Positions 1-6,577 of a stretch of DNA of 34,353 nucleotides are shown here, in pieces (within the stretch, counting starts at the first letter, position 1; each line of letters opens with the position of its first letter). Made by a program: the position numbers and the translations under genes. Source of the stretch: an uncultured Treponema sp. (GTDB taxonomy: Bacteria > Spirochaetota > Spirochaetia > Treponematales > Treponemataceae); the NCBI GenBank assembly GCA_945915085.1, contig CAMEET010000016.1:1-34353 (forward strand), given 5' to 3'. Below the pieces are notes generated by a model. It searched no databases. It saw only the letters and a list, made by a program, of their open reading frames with translations, and had not been told where the DNA came from.

Positions 1-736
1 GTCGTACAGCAGAGTCTGTGGTATTAACACACTGACCACCAGGACCACCGGCACGCATAACATCAACACGAACATCATTCATATTAATATTGATTTCAGT
101 TTCTTCAGCTTCAGGCAAAACAGCAACTGTTGCAGTAGAAGTTTGCAGACGTCCCTGACTTTCTGTTTGAGGAACACGCTGAACACGATGCACACCACTT
201 TCCCAACGCAAAGTTCCGTAAACAAATTTTCCAGAAATAGAAGTGACAATTTTATTAAAACCACCAACTTCAGTTTCCTGAGCTTCCATAGTTTCAGTTT
301 TCCAGCCTTTTCTATCAGCAAGATGAGTGTACATTTCCCACAAATCACGCACAAAAAGCGAAGCTTCGTCACCACCAGCAGCAGAACGTATTTCCAAAAT
401 GATATTTTTTTCATCAAGAGGATCAGGCGGAACAAGTTTCAGTTTTATTTCTTCTTCAAGTGCAGGCTGACGCTCTTCCAGTTCTTTAAGTTCCTCGCGC
501 GCCATTTCACGCATTTCAGCATCATCTTCTGCAGTAATCATTTCTTTTGCGTCCTGAATACCAGACAAAACCTTTTTATATTCATCGTAAAGCGCACAAA
601 CTTCACTCAAATAACCATGCTCACGCATAGTATCCTTATATTTTTTTGCATCTTTGACCAGATTTGGGTCCATTACAAGATCACTTACAACTTTAAAGCG
701 ATTCTCACATTCTTCAAGCTTTTTAATCAAATCCAT
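1..736 (-). CDS. prfA: Peptide chain release factor 1 (3'-truncated by window edge)
   Basis: Class I release factor that recognises UAA/UAG in the ribosomal A site and triggers peptidyl-tRNA hydrolysis. It is missing from the ORF track because its stop lies beyond base 1. The reverse strand reads an uninterrupted frame ending in ...RAGGPGGQCVNTTDSAVR; the catalytic GGQ has its Gln at residue 235 when counted from 736. The stop-codon reading motif appears as PQT in RVPQTESQGR (PxT of RF1), and the IRSAAGGDEASLF segment is typical of RF1. Two in-frame ATGs exist (745 and 736). I choose 736 because the 745 ATG overlaps a consensus -10 box and because 736 gives the numbering known for E. coli RF1. 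There is no Shine-Dalgarno before either. The C-terminal third or so of the protein is outside the window. Confidence 0.96.
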   Translation of the reverse strand, partial: MDLIKKLEECENRFKVVSDLVMDPNLVKDAKKYKDTMREHGYLSEVCALYDEYKKVLSGIQDAKEMITAEDDAEMREMAREELKELEERQPALEEEIKLKLVPPDPLDEKNIILEIRSAAGGDEASLFVRDLWEMYTHLADRKGWKTETMEAQETEVGGFNKIVTSISGKFVYGTLRWESGVHRVQRVPQTESQGRLQTSTATVAVLPEAEETEININMNDVRVDVMRAGGPGGQCVNTTDSAVR

Positions 737-743
737 AACAAAC

Positions 744-772
744 ATTATAACATTTTTGTTTAGTTTTTTCAA
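744..772 (-). promoter_or_regulatory. Sigma70-type promoter of prfA, predicted leaderless
   Basis: Reading the minus strand, TTGAAA (767-772) and TATAAT (744-749) are separated by exactly 17 bases. The -10 is followed by GTTTGTT and then the ATG at 736, so transcription would start at or next to the start codon. This is near-consensus sequence evidence; the transcription start itself is inferred. Confidence 0.8.
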
Positions 773-802
773 TTAATAGAAAAGCTGCAAGGTCTGCCCA
801 TG

Positions 803-884
803 GCTCGTGCAGAATCACTTCCTCACCAAGAAAAATTTTTGTTCGCACGAGCCGCGAGTTTTTTAACGCTGCGCTAAAACTCGT
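803..884. repeat. Dispersed repeat element B, copy 1
   Basis: The pair GGCTCGTGC (803-811) / GCACGAGCC (845-853) forms a 9-bp inverted repeat around a 33-base loop. It is followed by a second hairpin, CGAGTTTT..AAAACTCG (855-883). The same two hairpins occur in opposite orientation at 9653-9733 with almost identical arms but a different loop. It lies in the gap between divergent prfA and the gene at 950. It contains no ORF and is probably a non-autonomous dispersed repeat or a structured element. Confidence 0.75.
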
Positions 885-934
885 GAAAACAAGGTTTACA
901 TGCAAGCTCTGCACTTTCTATTTTCCCAAAAATA

Positions 935-943
935 TGCTAAAAT
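935..943 (+). promoter_or_regulatory. Extended -10 promoter just before the gene at 950
   Basis: TG-C-TAAAAT (935-943) is an extended -10 followed by six bases (TATCTT) and the ATG at 950. The -35 region (915-920, TTTCTA) is weak, as extended -10 promoters tolerate. There is no Shine-Dalgarno, so a leaderless transcript is predicted. Confidence 0.55.
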
Positions 944-949
944 TATCTT

Positions 950-2194
950 ATGAAAAAGGTATTGATTTCTGACAACTATCCGCTTTTTAGGGACTTTTTA
1001 AAACAAAAACTTTCAGAAGAACAGATTGAAATTATCACGACACAAAAAAACCGCGATTTGTATACAAAACTCATCACAAATCTGCCGAATCTCCTTATTC
1101 TGGATTTATCAGATGAAGATTCTCTTGACATGGATTTCCTTCAAAAAAAACTTTCAGATTCAAATACCGCAAACATTCCCATAATCATCACAGGTCCTCG
1201 CAAAGACCGTTCCTCAATTGCATCCCTTGCAAAATATGGAGTAATCAAATATTTTGAAAAACCAGTTCAGTTTGATTTACTTTTCAAATCAATAGGAAAC
1301 ACAATCCACGTTCCTATCCCAATGGACACAACTCCTTGCGTGCTAGATTTACATCGCAACAACAAAGTCATCTTTATTGAACTTGCACTCGGCTTAAATC
1401 GAGAAAAAATGTCACTCATGCGTTTCAAACTTTCAGAAATGATAGAATCCGAAAAAATCGAAAGTCCAAAAATCGTAATCATGCTCACAAACTTGGAATT
1501 AACATTCGTGGACGGCTACAACCTTGAGTTTTTGATTGACAATGTTCTTTCCTGCCCTCGAGTTCATAATAAAAATGTAAAAATACTTTCGCTAAGTCCA
1601 TTTGTAAAAGAACTTTTAGACGGTCATCCAAATTACTCAGAAATTGAAATGTCGAACAATCTTTCACGAGTTTTAAATGACCTTGTAGACACATCACTTT
1701 CCACAAATATCCCGGATATCATCACAAGTCAAATCCTCACAAAAACAGATATCGAAAGAATGGATAAAGACAGCATGGCAACAAGATTTTCTTCCGATTC
1801 AATCGATAAAACAATCAAGAATAATGCTGGAACTGTTTTAAGCGTTGCCATAATTGACAGTGATGAAAGCACACTCGAAATCTCCAAAAACAGTTTCGAA
1901 CAAATCGGCGCAATCTGCCAATGTTTTACAAAAGGCAAACAGTTTATCGAAAATTATGCAGAAGGAAAATTTGATTTAATAGTATTAGATGTCCTTCTCG
2001 AAGATAAAACAGGACTTTCACTTCTGCAGGTTTTACAGAAACGACCTCATTCACCGCCAATCATCGTTTATTCACAAAGCCTGCAAAAAGAAATTGTTGT
2101 AAAAGTTTTGAGCAGCGGAGCAAAATCTTACATCGTCAAACCACAAAAACCAGATGTTTTCGTAAGAAAAGCACTCGCTGTATTAAAAAATTAA
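950..2194 (+). CDS. REC - STAS-like - REC response regulator
   Basis: A 414-residue cytoplasmic signalling protein with two receiver domains flanking a middle domain. The N-terminal receiver (about 1-120) has acidic D8, likely phosphoacceptor D52 (LILDLS), T81 and K104 (EKPV). The C-terminal receiver (about 297-414) has IIDSDE (303/305), phosphoacceptor D347 (VLDVLL), S375 and K397 (VKP). Between them, about residues 130-250 alternate beta and helix like a STAS/anti-sigma-antagonist fold (IVIMLTNLELTFVDGYNLEFL); this domain call is inferred. No DNA-binding or enzymatic output domain is visible, so output is probably by protein-protein contact. No kinase gene is adjacent. The gene stands alone, preceded by an extended -10 and followed by repeat A. 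Stop-to-next-gene distance is 292 bases. Confidence 0.8.
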   Translation: MKKVLISDNYPLFRDFLKQKLSEEQIEIITTQKNRDLYTKLITNLPNLLILDLSDEDSLDMDFLQKKLSDSNTANIPIIITGPRKDRSSIASLAKYGVIKYFEKPVQFDLLFKSIGNTIHVPIPMDTTPCVLDLHRNNKVIFIELALGLNREKMSLMRFKLSEMIESEKIESPKIVIMLTNLELTFVDGYNLEFLIDNVLSCPRVHNKNVKILSLSPFVKELLDGHPNYSEIEMSNNLSRVLNDLVDTSLSTNIPDIITSQILTKTDIERMDKDSMATRFSSDSIDKTIKNNAGTVLSVAIIDSDESTLEISKNSFEQIGAICQCFTKGKQFIENYAEGKFDLIVLDVLLEDKTGLSLLQVLQKRPHSPPIIVYSQSLQKEIVVKVLSSGAKSYIVKPQKPDVFVRKALAVLKN

Positions 2195-2229
2195 TAAGCC
2201 AAATGTTGAGTTTTAAATTTTATAATTTA

Positions 2230-2440
2230 GGTGGCTTTTGGTTAGTTTGTTTCCTTCGCTCCCTTCGAGTTTATTTTCTTCAAGTTCGTTTCCTTAGATA
2301 TCGCGCAGGAACCAAACCAACCAAAAACAGGCTATTCGGGGTTCCGCTATCGCTCCAGCCGCTTCCCTCGCTTTGCTCAGTCCAGTGGCTGCCTTCGGCA
2401 CCCCTACTATCCTTGCCACGAGTTAAAAATCGAAAACTCG
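2230..2440. repeat. Dispersed repeat element A (copy 1) followed by a B-like remnant
   Basis: Starts GGTGGCTTTTGG and ends GCCAC (2415-2419), giving GTGGC/GCCAC terminal inverted repeats. An internal arm pair TTTTGGTTAGTTTG / CAAACCAACCAAAA forms a long hairpin. The stretch AAAACAGGCTATTCG...CCGCTTCCCTCGCTT.GCTCAG.CCAGTGG is shared with 9528-9632. Right after it, CGAGTTAAAAATCGAAAACTCG (about 2419-2440) resembles the hairpin of element B. It is much more GC-rich than its surroundings. The 95-residue ORF in the track here is repeat sequence, not a gene. Confidence 0.75.
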
Positions 2441-2486
2441 AAATTAAAGCAAATATATTCAAATTATATAAAAAAAAGAGTCCATT

Positions 2487-3374
2487 ATGATCAACAAAAA
2501 TTTTCAAAACAATAATAAAATAAGCCATTCGATGACAGAAGGAAAAATAAATTTTCATACTCACAGCACTTTTTGTGATGGAAAAAATTCCCCCGAAGAA
2601 ATAATTCAAACCGCCATAAAAAAAGGATTTTCAGTTCTGGGATTTTCCAGTCATTCCATTTATCCTTTCGCAGAAACATGGCACATTTCTCCAAACGAAC
2701 ATCATCACTATGTTGAACAAATCAGACAACTTTCTCAGAAATATCAGAATGAAATAAAAATTCTATGCGGATTTGAAGCAGATTTTTTACCGCCTTACTC
2801 TAAACTCCAAGAAAATCAATTTGCAGCTTTTGAACCAGATTATTTGATTGGAGCCGTTCATTACGTTTCAAATCAAAACGGATGGCTTACTGTAGATGAT
2901 TCAGCCGAAAATGTCCAGAAAGGAATTGACCAGATTTTTCAAGGTGATGGAAAAGCCTGTATATGCGAATATTTTGAAACACAGCGAAAAATGATTTCAA
3001 CAGGAAGATTCAATATTCTGGCTCACCCAGATTTACCGCGCAAACGAAACGGACTTCTCCACTTTTTTGATGAAACAGAAACCTGGTATAAAGAACAGAT
3101 TATTCAAACAGTTCGTACAATTGCAAAAACAAATCTTACAGTCGAAATAAACACTGGCGCAATTGCCCGTGGTGTCATGGACGACGTATATCCGTCACAA
3201 TTTTTCTTGGAAAAACTGTTTGAGGCAAAAGTTCCAATCTGCATAAACTCAGACTGCCACAATGCCCCACAACTAGATGCCGCTTTCGACAAAGCACAAT
3301 CAATCGCCAGAAAAATCGGCTACAAAGAACTCGTCTACCCTACTTTCAAGGAAGACTTCATCGTCAGATTGTAA
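2487..3374 (+). CDS. PHP-domain phosphoesterase, histidinol-phosphatase-like
   Basis: A 295-residue PHP-family metal-dependent phosphoesterase resembling the HisJ/HisK histidinol-phosphatase group. Metal-binding motifs are visible in order: FHTHSTFCDG (about 23-32), FSSHS, GFEADF, GAVHYV, LAHPDL and NSDCHN near the C terminus; EINTGA precedes the last. Start 2487 is chosen because AAAAAGAG lies 6 bases upstream; a later ATG at 2532 (MTEGK) has no Shine-Dalgarno. The family performs the penultimate step of histidine synthesis or hydrolyses other small phosphates. No his genes are nearby, so the substrate is open. It converges on the dksA-type gene with only 37 bases between stops. Confidence 0.82.
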   Translation: MINKNFQNNNKISHSMTEGKINFHTHSTFCDGKNSPEEIIQTAIKKGFSVLGFSSHSIYPFAETWHISPNEHHHYVEQIRQLSQKYQNEIKILCGFEADFLPPYSKLQENQFAAFEPDYLIGAVHYVSNQNGWLTVDDSAENVQKGIDQIFQGDGKACICEYFETQRKMISTGRFNILAHPDLPRKRNGLLHFFDETETWYKEQIIQTVRTIAKTNLTVEINTGAIARGVMDDVYPSQFFLEKLFEAKVPICINSDCHNAPQLDAAFDKAQSIARKIGYKELVYPTFKEDFIVRL

Positions 3375-3411
3375 CAGAATTTTTGCAATGCCTTTTTTTA
3401 TTACAAAAATC

Positions 3412-3768
3412 CTATCTATTGCGTCGCTCTTCCGCACTTGCACATTGAATACACATCAATGCATAAGGGAGAACTTCGAGTCTTTCTTCAGGGATTTCTT
3501 TTCCACATTTTATGCAGCGTCCATATTTATCCTGATTAATTCTATCCAGTGCATTTTCTATCTGCTGCAATCTGATTGCGTCCTGTGTTCCAATTGAAGT
3601 CAAAAGCTGGCGGTCAATTACATCGGCTGCAACATCAGCTTCATCCCCCGACTCTACTGTTTTTACAAGGTTTTTCATATCTTCGCTCTGGTCTGCAAGA
3701 GAATCCAAAAGAGTTTTCTTTTGTTCCAGAAGTTTTGCCTTCATATTTTCCAAAAAAGTTTTATCCAT
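3412..3768 (-). CDS. dksA: DksA/TraR-family zinc-finger protein
   Basis: A 118-residue protein of the DksA/TraR family, which binds the RNA polymerase secondary channel and tunes transcription with ppGpp. An N-terminal coiled coil (FLENMKAKLLEQKKTLLDSL) is followed by an acidic stretch (ESGDEADVAADVIDRQ) and a C-terminal C4 zinc finger, CIKCG...CIQCA. The ORF track extends to 3840, but the start at 3768 (MDKTFLENM) is preceded by a perfect AGGAGG (3775-3780) at ideal spacing. It is transcribed divergently from infA. A 7-bp hairpin (AAATCAT/ATGATTT, 3813-3831) lies in its leader. Shorter than E. coli DksA, as is common outside proteobacteria, so it could equally be called a TraR/DksA-type regulator. 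Confidence 0.88.
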   Translation of the reverse strand: MDKTFLENMKAKLLEQKKTLLDSLADQSEDMKNLVKTVESGDEADVAADVIDRQLLTSIGTQDAIRLQQIENALDRINQDKYGRCIKCGKEIPEERLEVLPYALMCIQCASAEERRNR

Positions 3769-3866
3769 AAGTTGCCTCCTAAAACCACTAAGAAGTAAAA
3801 TCTGCAAATTGAAAATCATTTTTGATGATTTATTACACATTTTTTAATTTATCACTTTTTAGTATG

Positions 3867-3895
3867 TTGTAATGAAATTATTTTTTGTATATAAT
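3867..3895 (+). promoter_or_regulatory. Promoter of infA
   Basis: TTGTAA (3867-3872), 17-base spacer, TATAAT (3890-3895). Transcription from about 3902 gives a leader of about 68 bases before the infA ATG. Confidence 0.75.
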
Positions 3896-3969
3896 AATAT
3901 AAATGTAAAATCTCAAAAAGACAAATACTTTTTTTGAAATTACATAAATTTATTTTTTTAAGGTTTAAC

Positions 3970-4188
3970 ATGGCAAAAGAAGAAGCTATCGAAGTTGAAG
4001 GAGTAGTAAAAGAAGCACTTCCTAACACTACATTCCGCGTTGAATTGCAGGGTGGTCACGTTATTTTGGCTCACCTTTCTGGAAAAATGCGCAAACATTA
4101 TATCAGAATCGTTCCTGGTGATAATGTTAAAGTTGAACTTTCTCCTTATGATTTGAACAAAGGTCGCATTGTTTTCCGCGAACGTTAA
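3970..4188 (+). CDS. infA: Translation initiation factor IF-1
   Basis: A 72-residue single OB-fold (S1-like) protein that occupies the A site of the 30S subunit during initiation. The sequence [19 protein letters not shown]...HISGK-type [33 protein letters not shown] matches IF-1 from end to end. The track start at 3934 is too early: the ATG at 3970 has AAGG six bases upstream and gives the universal MAKE start. It has its own promoter and is transcribed away from the dksA-type gene. Followed by 241 bases that hold a small GCCC-GTT-GGGC hairpin (near 4215) and a terminator at 4341. Confidence 0.97.
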   Translation: MAKEEAIEVEGVVKEALPNTTFRVELQGGHVILAHLSGKMRKHYIRIVPGDNVKVELSPYDLNKGRIVFRER

Positions 4189-4340
4189 TTTTATGATGAA
4201 CTTGAAAAACACTGCCCGTTGGGCTCAAAAAATCAATTCCTCAATGTTGGCTTACCTTTATTATAGTTTATCTCTTTTTTCTCAGGAAGGCTGACCTTGT
4301 GTGTTTTGATTTTTTTACAAAACCTATTATGGTAATTACA

Positions 4341-4367
4341 AGTCTTCCAAAGCGGAAGACTTTTTTT
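4341..4367 (+). terminator. Rho-independent terminator between infA and tyrS
   Basis: Perfect 8-bp stem AGTCTTCC / GGAAGACT with a 5-base AAAGC loop, followed by a run of T. It ends the infA transcript; it lies only about 60 bases before the tyrS start. Confidence 0.85.
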
Positions 4368-4429
4368 ATTTTTAAATCTCAATTTTTGAGTTTGAACCGT
4401 AAAAAGAACAAAGGAGGTGTGATAAAAAT

Positions 4430-5662
4430 ATGTCACTTTATGAAGATTTAAAATGGCGCGGACTTATCAAAGACGTTGCCGGGGAAGAAAGCGAATTACA
4501 GAAAGTCCTAGATGGAAAACCTTTTGCATTTTACTGGGGGACAGACCCTACTGCAGATTCTCTGCACATCGGTCACTATTCATCACTTTGTATGGCAAAA
4601 CGCCTTGCCAATGCTGGTCATCATCCTGTTTTACTTTGCGGTGGTGCAACTGGACGCATTGGAGATCCTCGTCCTACAGCAGAACGTGAAATCATCTCAG
4701 AGGAAAAAGTAAACAATAATATAGAAGGTATTCGCCAGCAGATTAAAGCTTTGGTTCCTTCTGCCGAACTTGTTGACAATTATGATTGGATGAAAGATTA
4801 CACTTTCCTGAACTTTTTGCGCGACATCGGAAAGTATATCAATGTAAATTACATGCTTGATAAAGACATTATCCGCCGCCGTCTGGAAAACGGCATTACT
4901 TTCGCAGAATTTTCTTACATGCTTTTGCAGGGATTTGATTTCGTTCATCTTTATCAGGAAAAAAACTGCATCATGCAGGTTGCTGGTTCTGACCAATGGG
5001 GAAACATTACGACTGGCGTTGATTTAATCCGCAAGATGCTCGACAAACCAGCTTATGCTTTCACAATGCCTTTGATTCTTGATGCAACAGGCAAAAAATT
5101 CGGAAAATCTGAAGGAAATGCTCTTTGGCTCAACAAAGAAAAAACTGCTCCATACGCAATTTATCAGTATCTTATAAATTCTGATGATTCAAAAGTGCTT
5201 GAATATCTGAAAGTTTTCACATTCCTTTCACGCGAACAGATTGAAGAAATCTACGCACAGCATCAGCAGGCTCCAGAAAAACGAATTGCTCAAAAAACAC
5301 TTGCATGGGAAATTGTAAAAGATTTGCACGGACAGGCAGAAGCCGACAACGCAGTTCAAGTCAGCGAAAAACTTTTTGCAGGAAATTTTGAAGGACTTTC
5401 AGTTCGTGATATTATGACTGGAATGAAAGGAGTTCCAACTTTTAAATATGAAAGTGAACTTTCACTAGTTGATTTGCTCGTGAACAACAAAATTGCTTCA
5501 TCCAAACGAGAAGCACGCGAATTCATCAAAGGAAATGCAATTTCAATAAACGGAAAAATTTTCAACGATGAAACACAAATTATCACAAAAGATTTAGCAC
5601 TTGAAGGCAAAGTGATAATAATCAGACGCGGAAAGAAAAAGTACTTCCTTGCAGAAGTATAA
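4430..5662 (+). CDS. tyrS: Tyrosyl-tRNA synthetase
   Basis: Class I aminoacyl-tRNA synthetase charging tRNA-Tyr, 410 residues, the usual bacterial size. The nucleotide-binding HIGH motif is at 46-49, the KMSKS loop appears as KFGKS at 223-227, and GSDQWGN (187-192) is a typical tyrosine/ATP-site signature. The C-terminal S4 RNA-binding domain (about 345-405) begins SLVDLLVNNKIASSKREAREFI. The start is fixed by AAAGGAGGTG nine bases upstream. The gene stands after the infA terminator and before a bidirectional hairpin shared with the convergent DnaJ-like gene. Confidence 0.97.
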   Translation: MSLYEDLKWRGLIKDVAGEESELQKVLDGKPFAFYWGTDPTADSLHIGHYSSLCMAKRLANAGHHPVLLCGGATGRIGDPRPTAEREIISEEKVNNNIEGIRQQIKALVPSAELVDNYDWMKDYTFLNFLRDIGKYINVNYMLDKDIIRRRLENGITFAEFSYMLLQGFDFVHLYQEKNCIMQVAGSDQWGNITTGVDLIRKMLDKPAYAFTMPLILDATGKKFGKSEGNALWLNKEKTAPYAIYQYLINSDDSKVLEYLKVFTFLSREQIEEIYAQHQQAPEKRIAQKTLAWEIVKDLHGQAEADNAVQVSEKLFAGNFEGLSVRDIMTGMKGVPTFKYESELSLVDLLVNNKIASSKREAREFIKGNAISINGKIFNDETQIITKDLALEGKVIIIRRGKKKYFLAEV

Positions 5663-5668
5663 AAATTC

Positions 5669-5710
5669 AAAAAAAATCTGCACATTTGCAAAAAAGCTTA
5701 TGTGCAGATT
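5669..5710 (-). terminator. Hairpin terminator for the DnaJ-like gene, between convergent genes
   Basis: Perfect 11-bp stem AATCTGCACAT (5675-5685) / ATGTGCAGATT (5700-5710) with a 14-base loop. On the minus strand it is followed by eight T, so it is a strong terminator for the gene at 5734-6315. In the plus direction (tyrS) the U tract is poor, so termination there is less certain. Confidence 0.85.
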
Positions 5711-5733
5711 CCCAAAATTTTCTTTTCCTAAAC

Positions 5734-6315
5734 TTAATTTTTGATGCGGCGCAACCCTCTGATTGCTTCAAAAATTCCAGAAATACCGTTAATCATTACA
5801 CCAAGACAAATAAAAAATCCGAACGGAATAAAAAACGAAATCCTGAACATGAGAAGGGCTGCCAAAGTTTGCAGACTTTTTGAAAAAAGCATAGATTTGT
5901 ACGAACTTTTTGTGCGCTTTTTGTAATCCTGAGAATCATAATGCTGATTGTAATTCTGCTGTGAATTATTCTGGTTTGCAGCATTCTGACGATTTGCACC
6001 ACCAAACCATTGCCAGAAATTTTCATCACCAAAAGGATTTTGATAAGTGTATTGATATTGACGCTGATATTGAGCATTCGAATTTGCATTAGAATAAGCT
6101 GACTCAGAATAACCGCCTAAATCATAATTCCTACGCTTTGCCTCATCACCAAGGACATCATAAGCTGCAGAAATCTGTTTAAATTTTTCTTCAGCAGCTT
6201 TGTCACCAGGATTTCTGTCAGGATGATATTTAAAAGCTAAATTTCTGTAAGCCTTTTTAATTTCGTCAGTAGTCGCGTTTTTAGAAACACCAAGTATTTG
6301 ATAATAATCATTCAT
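5734..6315 (-). CDS. J-domain (DnaJ-like) protein with Q/N-rich linker and membrane tail
   Basis: A 193-residue co-chaperone-like protein. Residues 1-66 form a complete J domain with the HPD tripeptide ([17 protein letters not shown]), which stimulates DnaK ATPase. It is not full-length DnaJ: there is no zinc-binding CxxCxGxG region. Residues about 67-135 are rich in N, Q, Y and S. A hydrophobic segment near the C terminus ([19 protein letters not shown]) is probably a membrane anchor, so DnaK would be recruited to the membrane. ATG at 6315 is the first ATG and lacks a Shine-Dalgarno; the promoter lies right against it. No dnaK or grpE is in the window. Confidence 0.85.
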   Translation of the reverse strand: MNDYYQILGVSKNATTDEIKKAYRNLAFKYHPDRNPGDKAAEEKFKQISAAYDVLGDEAKRRNYDLGGYSESAYSNANSNAQYQRQYQYTYQNPFGDENFWQWFGGANRQNAANQNNSQQNYNQHYDSQDYKKRTKSSYKSMLFSKSLQTLAALLMFRISFFIPFGFFICLGVMINGISGIFEAIRGLRRIKN

Positions 6316-6321
6316 ACTTAT

Positions 6322-6350
6322 AAAATAACCATTTTTCCATAAAGTTACAA
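6322..6350 (-). promoter_or_regulatory. Promoter of the DnaJ-like gene, predicted leaderless
   Basis: Minus strand: TTGTAA (6345-6350), 17-base spacer, TATTTT (6322-6327), then ATAAGT and the ATG at 6315. The predicted start of transcription coincides with the start codon. Confidence 0.6.
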
Positions 6351-6387
6351 GGTAATTTTTTAACAGATTTTTAGATGTGAAAATAAT

Positions 6388-6451
6388 TGAAAAATGGGGT
6401 ACGACCTTGATTGTTCGAGGAAAGGCTAATGAAAAATGGGGTACGACCTTG
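6388..6451. repeat. Two exact 22-bp direct repeats
   Basis: TGAAAAATGGGGTACGACCTTG occurs at 6388-6409 and again at 6430-6451, a 42-base period; CGACCTTG recurs a third time at 6452-6459. The core GGTACGACC is nearly palindromic. It lies in the 262-base gap between the DnaJ-like gene and the GH115 terminator. Origin unknown; possibly a trace of an insertion event or a protein-binding site. Confidence 0.85.
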
Positions 6452-6471
6452 CGACCTTGTTTTTTTTAAAT

Positions 6472-6504
6472 AAAAAAAGCCAATCCGAATACCTCAGACT
6501 GGCT
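6472..6504 (-). terminator. Rho-independent terminator after the GH115 gene
   Basis: On the minus strand AGCCAGTCTGA / TCGGATTGGCT forms an 11-bp stem (some G-U pairs) with a 5-base loop, followed by a T run. It lies about 75 bases after the GH115 stop. Confidence 0.85.
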
Positions 6505-6577
6505 TTAAACTTCACAGATTTTTTTTCGAACTGTACCTGTTTAATCAAGTTTCATTCTTTCAATTGTTATTCAATTT

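Noticed and set aside
2203-2490. 95-residue ORF in the gap after the response regulator
   Set aside because: It lies almost wholly in dispersed repeat A, has no ribosome-binding site and shows no protein-like composition.
4189-4429. Possible T-box or other tRNA-sensing leader before tyrS
   Set aside because: No T-box sequence or specifier stem is visible; the hairpin at 4341 ends the infA transcript and tyrS has only a short leader with a strong Shine-Dalgarno.
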